Of a stretch of DNA of 64,000 nucleotides, positions 41,739-50,432 are shown piece by piece. The stretch comes from Anaerolineae bacterium. GTDB taxonomy: Bacteria; Chloroflexota; Anaerolineae; Aggregatilineales; Phototrophicaceae. The notes under the pieces are model-generated. The model had not been told where the DNA came from and ran no database searches. It saw only the letters and a list, made by a program, of their open reading frames with translations. Both the position numbers and the translations under genes were made by a program. The stretch lies in contig JAJEGA010000036.1 of the NCBI GenBank assembly GCA_022820125.1, forward strand, positions 1 through 64,000, written 5' to 3'. How positions within the stretch are numbered: position 1 is the first letter of the stretch; each line of letters opens with the position of its first letter.

Positions 41739-42175
41739 CGGAGCAGCGCTTCCATCGCCCCGCGCAGCCGCCCGCTGATCGGCGCCGGCTTCCCCGTCAG
41801 CCGATCCACAAAGACGTGCACAAAGTAACCGACCGCCGCCGGCTTCTCATCGCCCTGCTTGAAGATGCCGATCTCGTAACGCACGCTTGACTTGCCCAGT
41901 TTGCCAACGCGCAGGCAAGCATCAACCACATCGGGAAAGCGGACCGGCTGGAGGAATTGGCAATGCGTCTCGACCGCGAAGCCGACCTGGCCGCCGCCGC
42001 TGAAGTCCAGCCCGCCGGCTTCCATCAAGTAGCCATTGATGACCGTATCAAAGAACTCGTAGTAGATGACATTGTTGATATGGTGGTAGACATCGTTATC
42101 GCGCCAACGTGAGGGGATTGGGCGGCTGTGCCGATAATGCTCGCGCCGTTCAAGCTTCGGCTCGCGACTATCCAT
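41735..42175 (-). CDS. Acyl-CoA thioesterase (hotdog fold, 4-hydroxybenzoyl-CoA type)
   Basis: This 146-aa hotdog-fold protein has the signature 'HHINNVIYYEFFDTVINGYL' (~30-50), where an Asp normally follows the His in 4-hydroxybenzoyl-CoA thioesterases ('D.N.H.N'). It also has 'GFAVETHCQFLQPVRFPDVVDACLRV' and 'VRYEIGIFKQGDEKPAAVGYFVHVFVD'. It hydrolyses acyl-CoA thioesters; chain specificity is unknown. It lies 30 bp after msrB on the same strand and may share its transcript. Confidence 0.85.
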   Translation of the reverse strand: MDSREPKLERREHYRHSRPIPSRWRDNDVYHHINNVIYYEFFDTVINGYLMEAGGLDFSGGGQVGFAVETHCQFLQPVRFPDVVDACLRVGKLGKSSVRYEIGIFKQGDEKPAAVGYFVHVFVDRLTGKPAPISGRLRGAMEALLR

Positions 42176-42205
42176 GTCTATACCCGCGGTCGTCCCTGAT
42201 GCGCT

Positions 42206-42607
42206 TTAGCCTTCCTTCAAATTGAGCGCGCAAGAATTAATGCAATAGCGCAAGCCGGTCTTGTCGCGCGGGCCATCATCGAAGAGATGCCCCAGATGCG
42301 AATCGCAGCGGTTGCAAACGACCTCGACGCGCCGCATCCCGTAGCTGCGGTCTTCATGCAGCGAGACATTGCCGTCATCAACGACATCCCAGAAGCTGGG
42401 CCAGCCGCTCATCGAATTGTACTTGGTCGCCGAGGAGAACAAGTCTTGCCCGCAGGCGGCGCAGGCATAGACACCGGCGGTTTTGCTGTTGACGTATTTG
42501 CCGCTGAAGGGGCGCTCGGTCGCCTGCTGCCGCAGTACGGCGTATTGTTCCGCGCTGAGCTCGCGCCGCCATTCGGCTTCACTCTTCTTGATCTTCTCAC
42601 CTTGCAT
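42206..42607 (-). CDS. msrB: Peptide-methionine (R)-S-oxide reductase MsrB
   Basis: This 133-aa MsrB has four zinc cysteines (C49, C52 in 'CAAC'; C98, C101 in 'CNRC'), 'NSMSGWPSF', 'HLGHLFDDGP' and catalytic Cys122 in 'RYCINS'. It repairs methionine-R-sulfoxide in proteins. The resolving-Cys position found in some MsrBs ('GKTG..C') is not evident; an extra Cys at 126 might serve. GGGAGGG precedes ATG 42607. It is divergent from the large methylase gene at 42775. Confidence 0.95.
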   Translation of the reverse strand: MQGEKIKKSEAEWRRELSAEQYAVLRQQATERPFSGKYVNSKTAGVYACAACGQDLFSSATKYNSMSGWPSFWDVVDDGNVSLHEDRSYGMRRVEVVCNRCDSHLGHLFDDGPRDKTGLRYCINSCALNLKEG

Positions 42608-42774
42608 GATGCCCTCCCTTTCGCTTCAAGACTCAACATTAGCCTAGCTGGCAAATGTGAAGGGAGTCTTGCGCGTGTATCACAATTATAATAGAAGCGC
42701 TGTCACTGTTTGCAAGTGGTTCTGCTTTGTACAATAGGTTTGGGATTCTTTGGTTGATGTGCTGAGGCGCGCGG

Positions 42775-45738
42775 ATGTCAACGACGGAACACACCATCAA
42801 TGACGCGATTGCGGAGCTGCTGCGTAGGACGCGCTGGGCTTGGCGGGGTGAGCGCGTTGTATTGTCAGAAACGACGCGGCTCTTCGCTGAATCTAAAGGG
42901 TTGCGCCCCGACATTTTGATACTTGAACCATATACCGCGCCTGTAGTGATTGAAACGGAAGTGATGCCGGCGCAATCAGTCGAAGAGGAGGCGCTTGGAC
43001 GCTTGGGAGAAGAGCTAAGTGGTTCAGATGGAAAAGTATTATCCACGATAGCAATCAGACTGCCACAGCGCTTACGCGAGAGCCAAGGGGGCGCGCTCAA
43101 GAAAGAATTAGAAACAGCGAGAGATTTTGAATTCGCGCATTTTGCCGGGCGCAGCCCCGACAAGTTCACGCGCCACCCCCAAAGCGGCTGGCTGACAGGC
43201 GGCCTCCATGAATTGTCGATACTCGCGCAGTCGGCGACCATGCCGTCTTTCCTTGTCGATGAAGCGGCGAATATTCTGGAAATGGGTGTGAATGCCGCGG
43301 CCGGCCACTTAAAGAATATGGAACAACAATATCCCACCGCTGTGCAGAATATCGCAGTGGCGCTCAATCAACAGGACAGTACGCAAACTCGCCGCATGGC
43401 GATGACCATTTTGGTCAATGCCTTCATGTTTCATGAACATCTTGCTGGCGGACAAGGTGGCTTAAGCCGGGTCAAGTCAGTTGACCAATTGGAGGGAGAT
43501 GCGCAAGGTAGGATTCACCGAATCCATGTTTTGCGCGAATGGCGGAAGATACTTGAAGTGAATTATTGGCCCATCTTCGACATTGCCTGCCGCATTTTAG
43601 AGCATATCCCCAGAGCTCCTGGCATTGGGATAGTCAAGCAACTGAATCGAACCGCACTCAATTTAACCAACAACAATCTGTTGCGCTCGCATGATTTGAC
43701 CGGCGCCGTCTTTCAAAAACTCATCGCCGACCGCAAGTTCCTCGCCGCCTTTTATACCCAGCCTGCCTCAGCCGCGCTTTTGGCAACTCTGGCGGTCAAT
43801 GAAGACAATCTACTCGGTGATAACGGCTGGGCGAATCCAGACGCGGTGAAATCTCTGCGCATCGCTGACTTCGCCTGTGGCACGGGCACCCTGCTCTCCG
43901 CCGCCTATCAGCGCGTCGCTCAATTGCACGAGCTGCATGGCGGGAATACGGCCGCCATTCACGCCGAGATGATCGAAAACGCGCTCCTGGGTTGCGACAT
44001 TCTGCCGGCCGCGGCGCATTTGACCGCGTCGATGCTTTCCGGCGCGCATCCCACTGTACAGTATCAGGGTGGGCGCATCTTCACATTGCGTTATGGCAGG
44101 CAGGAAGATGGCACGGTCGCTCTTGGGGCGATTGACCTGCTACGGGATTTGGCATTGCTTAAAGGCTCGGAGATCACAGCGAAAGCGGCGGAAGGCTTGG
44201 GGGAAGAAGAGAGAGAGGCTTGGCAATATGCGCCGCATGTTTCTTTTGACTTGGTGATTATGAACCCGCCTTTTACACGGGCGACGAATCACGAGGGCCA
44301 ACATGAAGACGTGCCAAACCCGATGTTTGCCGCCTTTGGCTCCAGCGCCGAAGAGCAGAAAGCCATGGCTAATACCGCGAAAAAGCTGACTAAAGGAACA
44401 GTAGCTCATGGCAATGCCGGAGAGGCTTCGATTTTCCTGGCGCTAGCCGACCGCAAGCTGGCAAAAGACGGGATGCTGGCGCTGGTTATGCCATTAACGC
44501 TCTTGACCGGGGTGTCTTGGCACAAATGCCGCGTTCGATTGGCCGAGTCTTATGAGAATCTCATACTGATTTCGATTGCGGGCAACGATAGTAAATCAAT
44601 GTCTTTTTCCGCCGACACCGGCATGGCTGAATGTTTGGTCATCGGCAAACGCAACGGCAAAAGACAATCAAGAGCCACCTTCGTCGTGCTGGAGAATTCA
44701 CCGCAAAATCCTGCTTTCAGCCTAAAGATCGCCGAGCGCATCCGAGAACTAATCAAAAACAAGGCGATCAGACCTTTAGAAGGCAGCCCAGTCGGCGGGA
44801 CGCATATTACACTCGGCCAGGAATTAGTTGGCCAAGCGATTGACGCGCCTTTGCCAAAATTAGGCAGTTGGAAACTGGCGCGAATTGTTGACTTTTCGCT
44901 AGCGCAGTGCGCATATCAGCTAGCTGATAATTGTCAGGTTTGGTTACCTGCGCAAAATAGTCCAATAAAAATTCCTATATCCAAAGTTGGAACTTTCGGC
45001 GAAACCGGACCTATTGGTCGCGATATCAACGGGACAAACCCAGACGGTTCCATTCGAGGACCCTTTGAATTGCGGCAACTGCGCCCCGATGGCATCCCAA
45101 CTTATCCTGTCTTATGGGCGCACAATCTTCAACGAGAACGAACGCTAATGTTTGAGGCAGATCGTGAAGGCGTACCGCGACACGTCAACTCGATTGAGTT
45201 ACAAAGAGAAGTCAATGAAAAGTCTGCGCAAGTCTTTGATACTGCAACACATTGCCACCACAATGTTGACTTTCAATTCAACGCTCAGTCGACAGCAATG
45301 CAATTTACCAAACGCAAGACGATTGGCGGTCGCGCTTGGATTTCCATAAAACTATCAACAGCCAAACACGAGAAAGCTCTAGTTTTGTGGGGTAATACGA
45401 CGCTAGGTTTATTGATGTACTGGTGGCACGCATCCAAGCAGCAAGCCGGCAGAGGCAGCTTGGCTAAGTCCGCGTTGCAAGACTTACGAGTCCTCGACGT
45501 CACCGCCCTCTCCGCCGACCAACTCGCCCGAGCCGTCCAAATCTTCGACGAGACCTGCCAGTTGCCGCTCAAGCCCGTCCACGAACTCGACATCGACGAA
45601 AACCGCAAGACCCTCGACCGCCGCTTCTATGGCGAAGCGCTCGGCTTGCCCGCTGCCATCCTCGCTGACGGCGGACCGCTGGACATTCTGCGCCAGAAGC
45701 TCAGCCGCGAGCCTTCGATACGCGGCAGCAAGCAGTAA
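42775..45738 (+). CDS. N6-adenine DNA methylase, putative single-chain type IIG restriction enzyme
   Basis: In this 987-aa protein the methylase core has SAM-binding 'ADFACGTGTLL' (~362-372) and catalytic 'NPPF' in 'LVIMNPPFTRATN' (~496), in gamma-class order. N-terminal residues include P45-D46 in 'RPDILILEP' and E60-T-E62 in 'VVIETEV', which resemble a PD-(D/E)xK nuclease centre with Glu in place of Lys (an ExE form as in BamHI). The C-terminal third, poor in motifs, would hold target recognition. If the N-terminal site is active it is a combined restriction-methylation enzyme; otherwise an orphan methylase. The 44.9-45.5 kb part is AT-richer than the rest of the window, hinting at transfer. 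Confidence 0.8.
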   Translation: MSTTEHTINDAIAELLRRTRWAWRGERVVLSETTRLFAESKGLRPDILILEPYTAPVVIETEVMPAQSVEEEALGRLGEELSGSDGKVLSTIAIRLPQRLRESQGGALKKELETARDFEFAHFAGRSPDKFTRHPQSGWLTGGLHELSILAQSATMPSFLVDEAANILEMGVNAAAGHLKNMEQQYPTAVQNIAVALNQQDSTQTRRMAMTILVNAFMFHEHLAGGQGGLSRVKSVDQLEGDAQGRIHRIHVLREWRKILEVNYWPIFDIACRILEHIPRAPGIGIVKQLNRTALNLTNNNLLRSHDLTGAVFQKLIADRKFLAAFYTQPASAALLATLAVNEDNLLGDNGWANPDAVKSLRIADFACGTGTLLSAAYQRVAQLHELHGGNTAAIHAEMIENALLGCDILPAAAHLTASMLSGAHPTVQYQGGRIFTLRYGRQEDGTVALGAIDLLRDLALLKGSEITAKAAEGLGEEEREAWQYAPHVSFDLVIMNPPFTRATNHEGQHEDVPNPMFAAFGSSAEEQKAMANTAKKLTKGTVAHGNAGEASIFLALADRKLAKDGMLALVMPLTLLTGVSWHKCRVRLAESYENLILISIAGNDSKSMSFSADTGMAECLVIGKRNGKRQSRATFVVLENSPQNPAFSLKIAERIRELIKNKAIRPLEGSPVGGTHITLGQELVGQAIDAPLPKLGSWKLARIVDFSLAQCAYQLADNCQVWLPAQNSPIKIPISKVGTFGETGPIGRDINGTNPDGSIRGPFELRQLRPDGIPTYPVLWAHNLQRERTLMFEADREGVPRHVNSIELQREVNEKSAQVFDTATHCHHNVDFQFNAQSTAMQFTKRKTIGGRAWISIKLSTAKHEKALVLWGNTTLGLLMYWWHASKQQAGRGSLAKSALQDLRVLDVTALSADQLARAVQIFDETCQLPLKPVHELDIDENRKTLDRRFYGEALGLPAAILADGGPLDILRQKLSREPSIRGSKQ

Positions 45739-45749
45739 AGGAAAACATT

Positions 45750-46223
45750 ATGCCCAAGCAAATCGACATCAGCGAAGTCGCCACTGGCTTCCGCTTCCTG
45801 CTGACCGAAACCTTCGAAAGCGTCCAGGGCGCTTATCTCGACCGAGGCACATCGCTCTTCGAGACGCTCGCCGAAATCTCGTCCGCGCAAGCCTCCCAGC
45901 CGATGGGCGACTGCGCCACCATCGCCGCCCACGTCGCGCACAGCACCTATTACCTGAAGGTGCTCGAAGACCGCATGTTCGGGCGCGACCTCAGCGGCGT
46001 CAACTGGGACACGATCTGGGAGGAAGTCAGCGGCGTCGACCAAGCGGAATGGGCGCGGATGCTTGCCGATCTGCGAACGACCTACGCGCGCATCAAGAGC
46101 CATCTCGATAACGCGGAAAAGTGGGGGGGCATCAACGAGCTGTCGTCCATGCTCGGCATCATCGCGCACAGCGCCTACCACCTGGGCGAAATCCGTCAGA
46201 TGATGTGCCATCTTAAGTCCTGA
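45750..46223 (+). CDS. DinB-family protein
   Basis: This 157-aa four-helix protein has the DinB/YfiT metal-site layout: 'TIAAHVAHSTYYLKVLEDRMFG' (His, ~50-70) and 'GIIAHSAYHLGEIRQMM' (two His spaced as H..xxH, ~138-154). The family includes thiol-dependent S-transferases and putative metal hydrolases. It starts 11 bp after the large methylase and ends 3 bp before the BNR protein gene, so it may be co-transcribed with either. Confidence 0.82.
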   Translation: MPKQIDISEVATGFRFLLTETFESVQGAYLDRGTSLFETLAEISSAQASQPMGDCATIAAHVAHSTYYLKVLEDRMFGRDLSGVNWDTIWEEVSGVDQAEWARMLADLRTTYARIKSHLDNAEKWGGINELSSMLGIIAHSAYHLGEIRQMMCHLKS

Positions 46224-46226
46224 ATC

Positions 46227-47315
46227 ATGCGCCGGGCGATGATATTCCGCCAGGCGGGGCGCTTCGCCGGCTGGCCCGCCAATTATGGCATGTGGCATTG
46301 GGGCGATGAGATTGTCGTCGGTTTCACCGTCGGCGCGCACAAGACAGTCGCGCGGGGCCACGCGATTGACAAGAGCCGCCCGGTCAAAAATATGCAGGCG
46401 CGCAGCCTCGACCGCGGCGCCAGTTGGCGGATCGAAGCGTTTAACGGCGCGCGGCCAGGCGGGCGCGGGTTATCCGCCGACGAGCATATGAACAAGGGAT
46501 TGCGCCTGGCGGAGGTCATGGACGCGGCCTCCGCCGGCATCCCAAAGGCGCCATTGAACTTCAATCAGCCCGATTTCGCCCTAATGCTGGCGCGGACCGG
46601 ACTTGCGCGCGGCGTCCATTCATTTTTCTACGTCTCTTACGACCGCTGCCGTACTTGGAAAGGTCCCTACCGTCTGCCGATGTTCGATTGCAGCGGCATC
46701 GCCGCCCGTACGGACGTCATCATTCAAGGCGAGCATGCAGCGCTGCTCTTCCTGACCGCCAACAAAGCCGATGGCGCCGAGGGCAAGGTCATCTGCGTCC
46801 GCACAGACGACGGCGGCCAATCCTTCCAGCTTGTGTCGGAAGTGGGCGGCGAACCTCAAGGCGCGGGCGATTTCGCTATCATGCCAGCCGGGCTGCAACT
46901 GCCGGGCGCTGCGCTCCTTTGCGCGCGCCGCTGCCGGGATGGCGCCAGCGGATTGAGCTGGATCGACCTCTACGCTTCTGATGACGGCGGGCGCTCATGG
47001 CGCTTCTTGAATCGACCGGTCGAGTTCCAAGTGCGGGGCCACAGCGGCAACCCGCCTTGCCTGAAACAACTCGCCGATGGCCGCCTGCTGCTGATCTACG
47101 GCAACCGCGACACATACAATATCAGCGCGCGCATCAGCGGCGATAAGGGTCGCAGTTGGGGTGGCGAGATTGTCCTGCGCAACGGCGGCGGGAATGGCGA
47201 TATGGGCTATGTGCGCGCGGTCGTGCTTGATGATGATACGGTGGTGGCCGCTTATTATTTCAACACTCGCCCCGATGGCGAGCGCTTCATCGAGGCGACG
47301 CGCTGGCAGCCCTGA
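46227..47315 (+). CDS. BNR/Asp-box repeat protein (sialidase-like beta-propeller)
   Basis: This 362-aa protein has at least four Asp-box motifs (SxDxGxxW type): 'SLDRGASW' (60-67), 'RTDDGGQSF' (~190), 'ASDDGGRSW' (~250) and 'SGDKGRSW' (~305), plus a weaker 'SYDRCRTW' (~135). This is the six-bladed propeller arrangement of exo-sialidases and related enzymes. Catalytic Arg triad residues cannot be confidently assigned, so the enzyme activity is uncertain. No signal peptide is seen, so it is probably intracellular or attached to imported glycans. Confidence 0.8.
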   Translation: MRRAMIFRQAGRFAGWPANYGMWHWGDEIVVGFTVGAHKTVARGHAIDKSRPVKNMQARSLDRGASWRIEAFNGARPGGRGLSADEHMNKGLRLAEVMDAASAGIPKAPLNFNQPDFALMLARTGLARGVHSFFYVSYDRCRTWKGPYRLPMFDCSGIAARTDVIIQGEHAALLFLTANKADGAEGKVICVRTDDGGQSFQLVSEVGGEPQGAGDFAIMPAGLQLPGAALLCARRCRDGASGLSWIDLYASDDGGRSWRFLNRPVEFQVRGHSGNPPCLKQLADGRLLLIYGNRDTYNISARISGDKGRSWGGEIVLRNGGGNGDMGYVRAVVLDDDTVVAAYYFNTRPDGERFIEATRWQP

Positions 47316-47519
47316 GGCGGGCGGCTCTGTTAGCGGATTGTGGGTTAGGGCAGGCTCGCGGGCGCCGCAGAATCAGTCATTCCTAAGGGGCGGCCACAGA
47401 TCATGGATAGTTGATTTTCATCTGTCTCGTAATACTTTCTTTATCCGAATTCGGTCATCACGTTGTATACTTAAGTTGCAGGATCGCCTGCCTTGAGACT
47501 AAGTTTTAGGAGCAATAAC

Positions 47520-48521
47520 ATGCGCAAATCCATTCTTTTATTTGCAATGCTGCTGCTGGTCTGTAGCGGCGGCGTCTTTGCAGACAGTCATGATGGCGAA
47601 GACATGTCGATGGGCTTTCCCTATGCCGAGGGCGGGATAGCGGCGGCGCCGGTTGGCGCTGATGGTCCCGGTCCAGCGCTTCCTGGCCGCGCCTATTCCT
47701 TTGTCGTCCACGCCAGCGAAGGCGACACCCTGACCTTCGCCACCATGCTCGCCCAATCCAATGACGGCTTCCTCGCGCCCAACGAATACGGCATTGCCCT
47801 CTATGACATGGACGCCGCCGTTATTCGCGATGTCACCGACCAAGTTTATTACTGGGATCTGGGTACCGAACGCAATGAGCCCATCGGGCGTGGCCATTTT
47901 CAAGCCCCGCGCCAGACCGCGCCCAATACCGGACCTCCCGGCGATGGCATGGTGCGCCTCGCCAGCGATCTCGGCGACAGATTGAGCTATCCCACTGCCG
48001 ATGAGCTTGTTCGGGTCACTTTGACCAAGCTGGTCAATCCTAGCCCAGACGGCGGGCAGCGTTTCATCGTCCGCATCCTAAATGTCTCCGACGCATCCAT
48101 GTATCCCTCGCCCATCACGCCTGTCTTCTGGGTCGTCCAATCCGCTGACGACATGATGATGATGGACGATATGATGATGAAAGACATGATGATGGACGAT
48201 GAAATGATGTCCGACGACAAGATGATGGACGACGACGAAATGATGTCGGACGATGACATGGCAAAAGACGACGAAATGATGTCCGACGATGACATGGCGG
48301 AAGACGACGAGATGATGTCTGATGATGACATGAACGGCATGTCAGACGACGACATGATGCACGACGACATGATGATGATGAAGCGGCACGGCTTCCTCTT
48401 CACCTCAGGCTCGCCCGATTATGGTCACGGCTTGGAGAGCCTGGCGGAAGACGGCGATCCCTCAGCGCTGGCCGCCTACCACGGCATCCACATGGACGAC
48501 ATGATGATGGGTGAAATGTAA
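47520..48521 (+). CDS. Secreted spondin-N-like protein with Met/Asp-rich repeat tail
   Basis: This 333-aa protein has a signal peptide ('RKSILLFAMLLLVCSGGVFA') and a spondin_N-like domain: 'LPGRAYSFVVHASEGDTLTFATMLAQSNDGFLAPNEYGIALYDMDA' and 'VYYWDLGTERNEPIGRG'. A striking tail of about 85 residues consists almost only of Met, Asp, Glu and Ser in tandem 12-residue units ('DDEMMSDDDMAK', 'DDEMMSDDDMAE'). Met and acidic clusters suggest extracellular metal binding, such as copper or calcium, but this is inference. ATG 47520 follows AGGAG; an in-frame Met at 47493 would spoil the signal peptide. Confidence 0.83.
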   Translation: MRKSILLFAMLLLVCSGGVFADSHDGEDMSMGFPYAEGGIAAAPVGADGPGPALPGRAYSFVVHASEGDTLTFATMLAQSNDGFLAPNEYGIALYDMDAAVIRDVTDQVYYWDLGTERNEPIGRGHFQAPRQTAPNTGPPGDGMVRLASDLGDRLSYPTADELVRVTLTKLVNPSPDGGQRFIVRILNVSDASMYPSPITPVFWVVQSADDMMMMDDMMMKDMMMDDEMMSDDKMMDDDEMMSDDDMAKDDEMMSDDDMAEDDEMMSDDDMNGMSDDDMMHDDMMMMKRHGFLFTSGSPDYGHGLESLAEDGDPSALAAYHGIHMDDMMMGEM

Positions 48522-48538
48522 TCGTCTGTCTGTAACCT

Positions 48539-48608
48539 GGGCGGCTCTTACGGGTCGCCCGTCCGTCTAGTTCATGATTCTAAAGGGGCGTCCCATTGGG
48601 TCGCCCCT
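48539..48608. repeat. REPIN-like pair, possible bidirectional terminator
   Basis: Units are 48539-48560 (GGGCGGCTCTTACGGGTCGCCC) split by a variable loop, and 48584-48608 (AGGGGCG, TCCCATTGGGT, CGCCCCT). The second is a strong hairpin followed by ATTGCTTT, located between two convergent genes, so it could act as a terminator for both. Confidence 0.75.
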
Positions 48609-48647
48609 ATTGCTTTAAGGCTGGTCCGCAGCCCCGATGCCAGCCAG

Positions 48648-49349
48648 CTATTCCCAGGACATGGAATACAGCACAAAGTCGCTAGTGGTGATGCCGCGCG
48701 GCAGGGTCGCAATGGTATGCGTCATTTCGGCGATCGTCTCCGGTTGAACCAGAATCGATTTGTCGATGCCCGGCGAGGCGGCTGCGCGCATCGGTGTATC
48801 GGCTGGCCCCGGCGAGATCATAACCACGCGGATGCGATCCGGTTTCAGCTCAGCCGCCAGCGATTTCGTCATACCCTGCAAGCCCGCCTTTGCCGCCGTA
48901 TAAGCGCTGACCATCGGCGCCGATATCGCTGTGACCAGGGAGCCGATGTTGATGATGCTCGCGTTGTCGCTGCGCCGCAGGTTCGGCAGCAACACGCGCG
49001 ACAAGATGTAGGGCGCGCGCAAATTCACCCGCAGGATATGATCAAGCTGCGCGTTGCTGGTATCAGCCAGCGGCGAAATGAGCCAATCGCCAGCGCAGTT
49101 GATCAGGATATCAAGCGTCTTTCCATCCAGTTCCGCGCCGAAGCCGGCTACAGCCGCGTCATCGGTCACATCCAGCGCGCGCGCAGTCGCTTCGCCACCG
49201 GCCGCCGCGATCGCCTCGGCAGTGTCTTGCAGCTTGCTCGCCGTTCGGCCGACCAGCAGAGCGTGAATGCCGTCTTGCGCCAAGCGCTGGGCGATGGCGC
49301 GCCCGCTGCCCTGCCCGGCGCCGGTGATGACTGCCATTCGATTCGTCAT
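48648..49349 (-). CDS. SDR-family oxidoreductase
   Basis: This 233-aa classical short-chain dehydrogenase has 'VITGAGQGSGRAIAQRLAQDG' (~8-28), 'NCAGDW', catalytic Ser in 'NIGSLV', 'YTAAKAGLQGMTKSLAAEL' (Tyr/Lys, ~147-165) and the 'VVMISPGPADTPM' cofactor loop. It resembles 3-oxoacyl reductase-like SDRs. The substrate is unknown. It starts 20 bp after the homocysteine S-methyltransferase stop on the same strand, so the two may be a pair. Confidence 0.87.
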   Translation of the reverse strand: MTNRMAVITGAGQGSGRAIAQRLAQDGIHALLVGRTASKLQDTAEAIAAAGGEATARALDVTDDAAVAGFGAELDGKTLDILINCAGDWLISPLADTSNAQLDHILRVNLRAPYILSRVLLPNLRRSDNASIINIGSLVTAISAPMVSAYTAAKAGLQGMTKSLAAELKPDRIRVVMISPGPADTPMRAAASPGIDKSILVQPETIAEMTHTIATLPRGITTSDFVLYSMSWE

Positions 49350-49369
49350 ATTTTCCGCCCTTCGCCAGT

Positions 49370-50266
49370 TTAATCACCGCTGTCAATCAATTGCCGCAGC
49401 CGCGCGATATGGGCGGGACCGGTCTCGCAGCAGCCGCCGACCACCGTCGCGCCGCCGTCGATCCAGCGCTTTACATCGGCCGCGTAGGCTTCTGGCGACA
49501 AATCCGCGCGCGTTTCCAGCTGCATCACACCCCCGCGCTCATCCCAGGCGGCCGGTATCTCGACGAATCCGTTGGCGTATCCGCCGTAGGGGATGCCGCT
49601 CGCCTGCAGAGTCGGCAGCGCCGCGAGCACGCTATCGGGCCTGCAGCAATTGACCAGGAGCGCAGCGGGCGCGTATTCCCCCAGCGGCGCAATGACATCC
49701 GCCAGCTTCTCCCCGCCGCGCAACTCGTTCCCGCCATGATCCTCCAGCGTCAGCGCCAGCCAGGTCGGCTTGCCACGCCCCTGCGCCGCTTCAAGGAAGG
49801 CGCGTGCTTCGAAACTGGTGGAGAGCGTCTCGCCCAGAAAGATGTCCACATAGGGATCGAGCAGGTCCATCATTTCTGAGAATTGCGCGCTCGTCTCGTC
49901 GTATGACAGCTCGAATTCATTGACGTAGCTCGCCTCCAGCGGTGGCAGGCTGGTGGCGATGCGCAGGTCGCTGCGACCCGATTTCTGGCGCGCTTCAGCA
50001 GCCAATTGACCAGCCGTCCGCACAAGCGCTTCAAAGCGGTCTTCCATGCCCACCGCCTCCATGCGCGGCCGCGTCGTGCCATAGGTATTGGTGGTGATGA
50101 CATCGGCGCCGGCGCGGATGTAATCCAGGTGAATCTCGCGCACCAGCTGCGGGTCTTCGTACAGCGCCGCCACCGCCCACTCGCCATAGCCGCCCTTGCC
50201 GCCGCGATTGTAGATTTCCTGCCCCATCCCGCCATCCAGCAGGATTGGCTTGCCGTCGCTCATCAT
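49370..50266 (-). CDS. Homocysteine S-methyltransferase family protein
   Basis: This 298-aa protein has the pterin-independent homocysteine/selenocysteine methyltransferase barrel: 'LLDGGMGQEIYNRGG' at the N-terminus, 'DVITTNTYGTTRPRMEAVG', 'LLVNCCRPD' (~205-213, first Zn Cys) and 'VVGGCCETGPAHIARLRQLI' (paired Zn Cys, ~273-292). Family members transfer methyl from S-methylmethionine, SAM or betaine-type donors to homocysteine. The start 'MMSDGKPI' could be either of two adjacent Met codons. It is divergent from the SPPY methylase gene. Confidence 0.9.
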   Translation of the reverse strand: MMSDGKPILLDGGMGQEIYNRGGKGGYGEWAVAALYEDPQLVREIHLDYIRAGADVITTNTYGTTRPRMEAVGMEDRFEALVRTAGQLAAEARQKSGRSDLRIATSLPPLEASYVNEFELSYDETSAQFSEMMDLLDPYVDIFLGETLSTSFEARAFLEAAQGRGKPTWLALTLEDHGGNELRGGEKLADVIAPLGEYAPAALLVNCCRPDSVLAALPTLQASGIPYGGYANGFVEIPAAWDERGGVMQLETRADLSPEAYAADVKRWIDGGATVVGGCCETGPAHIARLRQLIDSGD

Positions 50267-50432
50267 CCATCTCCAGTTCCACTATCGCCCCGCGATTCTA
50301 GCGCACCCAGCTATACATCTGAAAGTAAAACAAACCAATCTGTGCAGAGATAGAATATATTTGCTACAATATAAATGGTAGTAGTAGTAGTGTAAAGATC
50401 GGTGCATCAAAGATATGTAGGTTCAAGGCAAG

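Noticed and set aside
47987..48403. Ser/Ile-rich minus-strand frame opposite the Met/Asp repeat
   Set aside because: It is the complement of the ATG/GAY repeat of the spondin-like gene and has no start-site or domain support.
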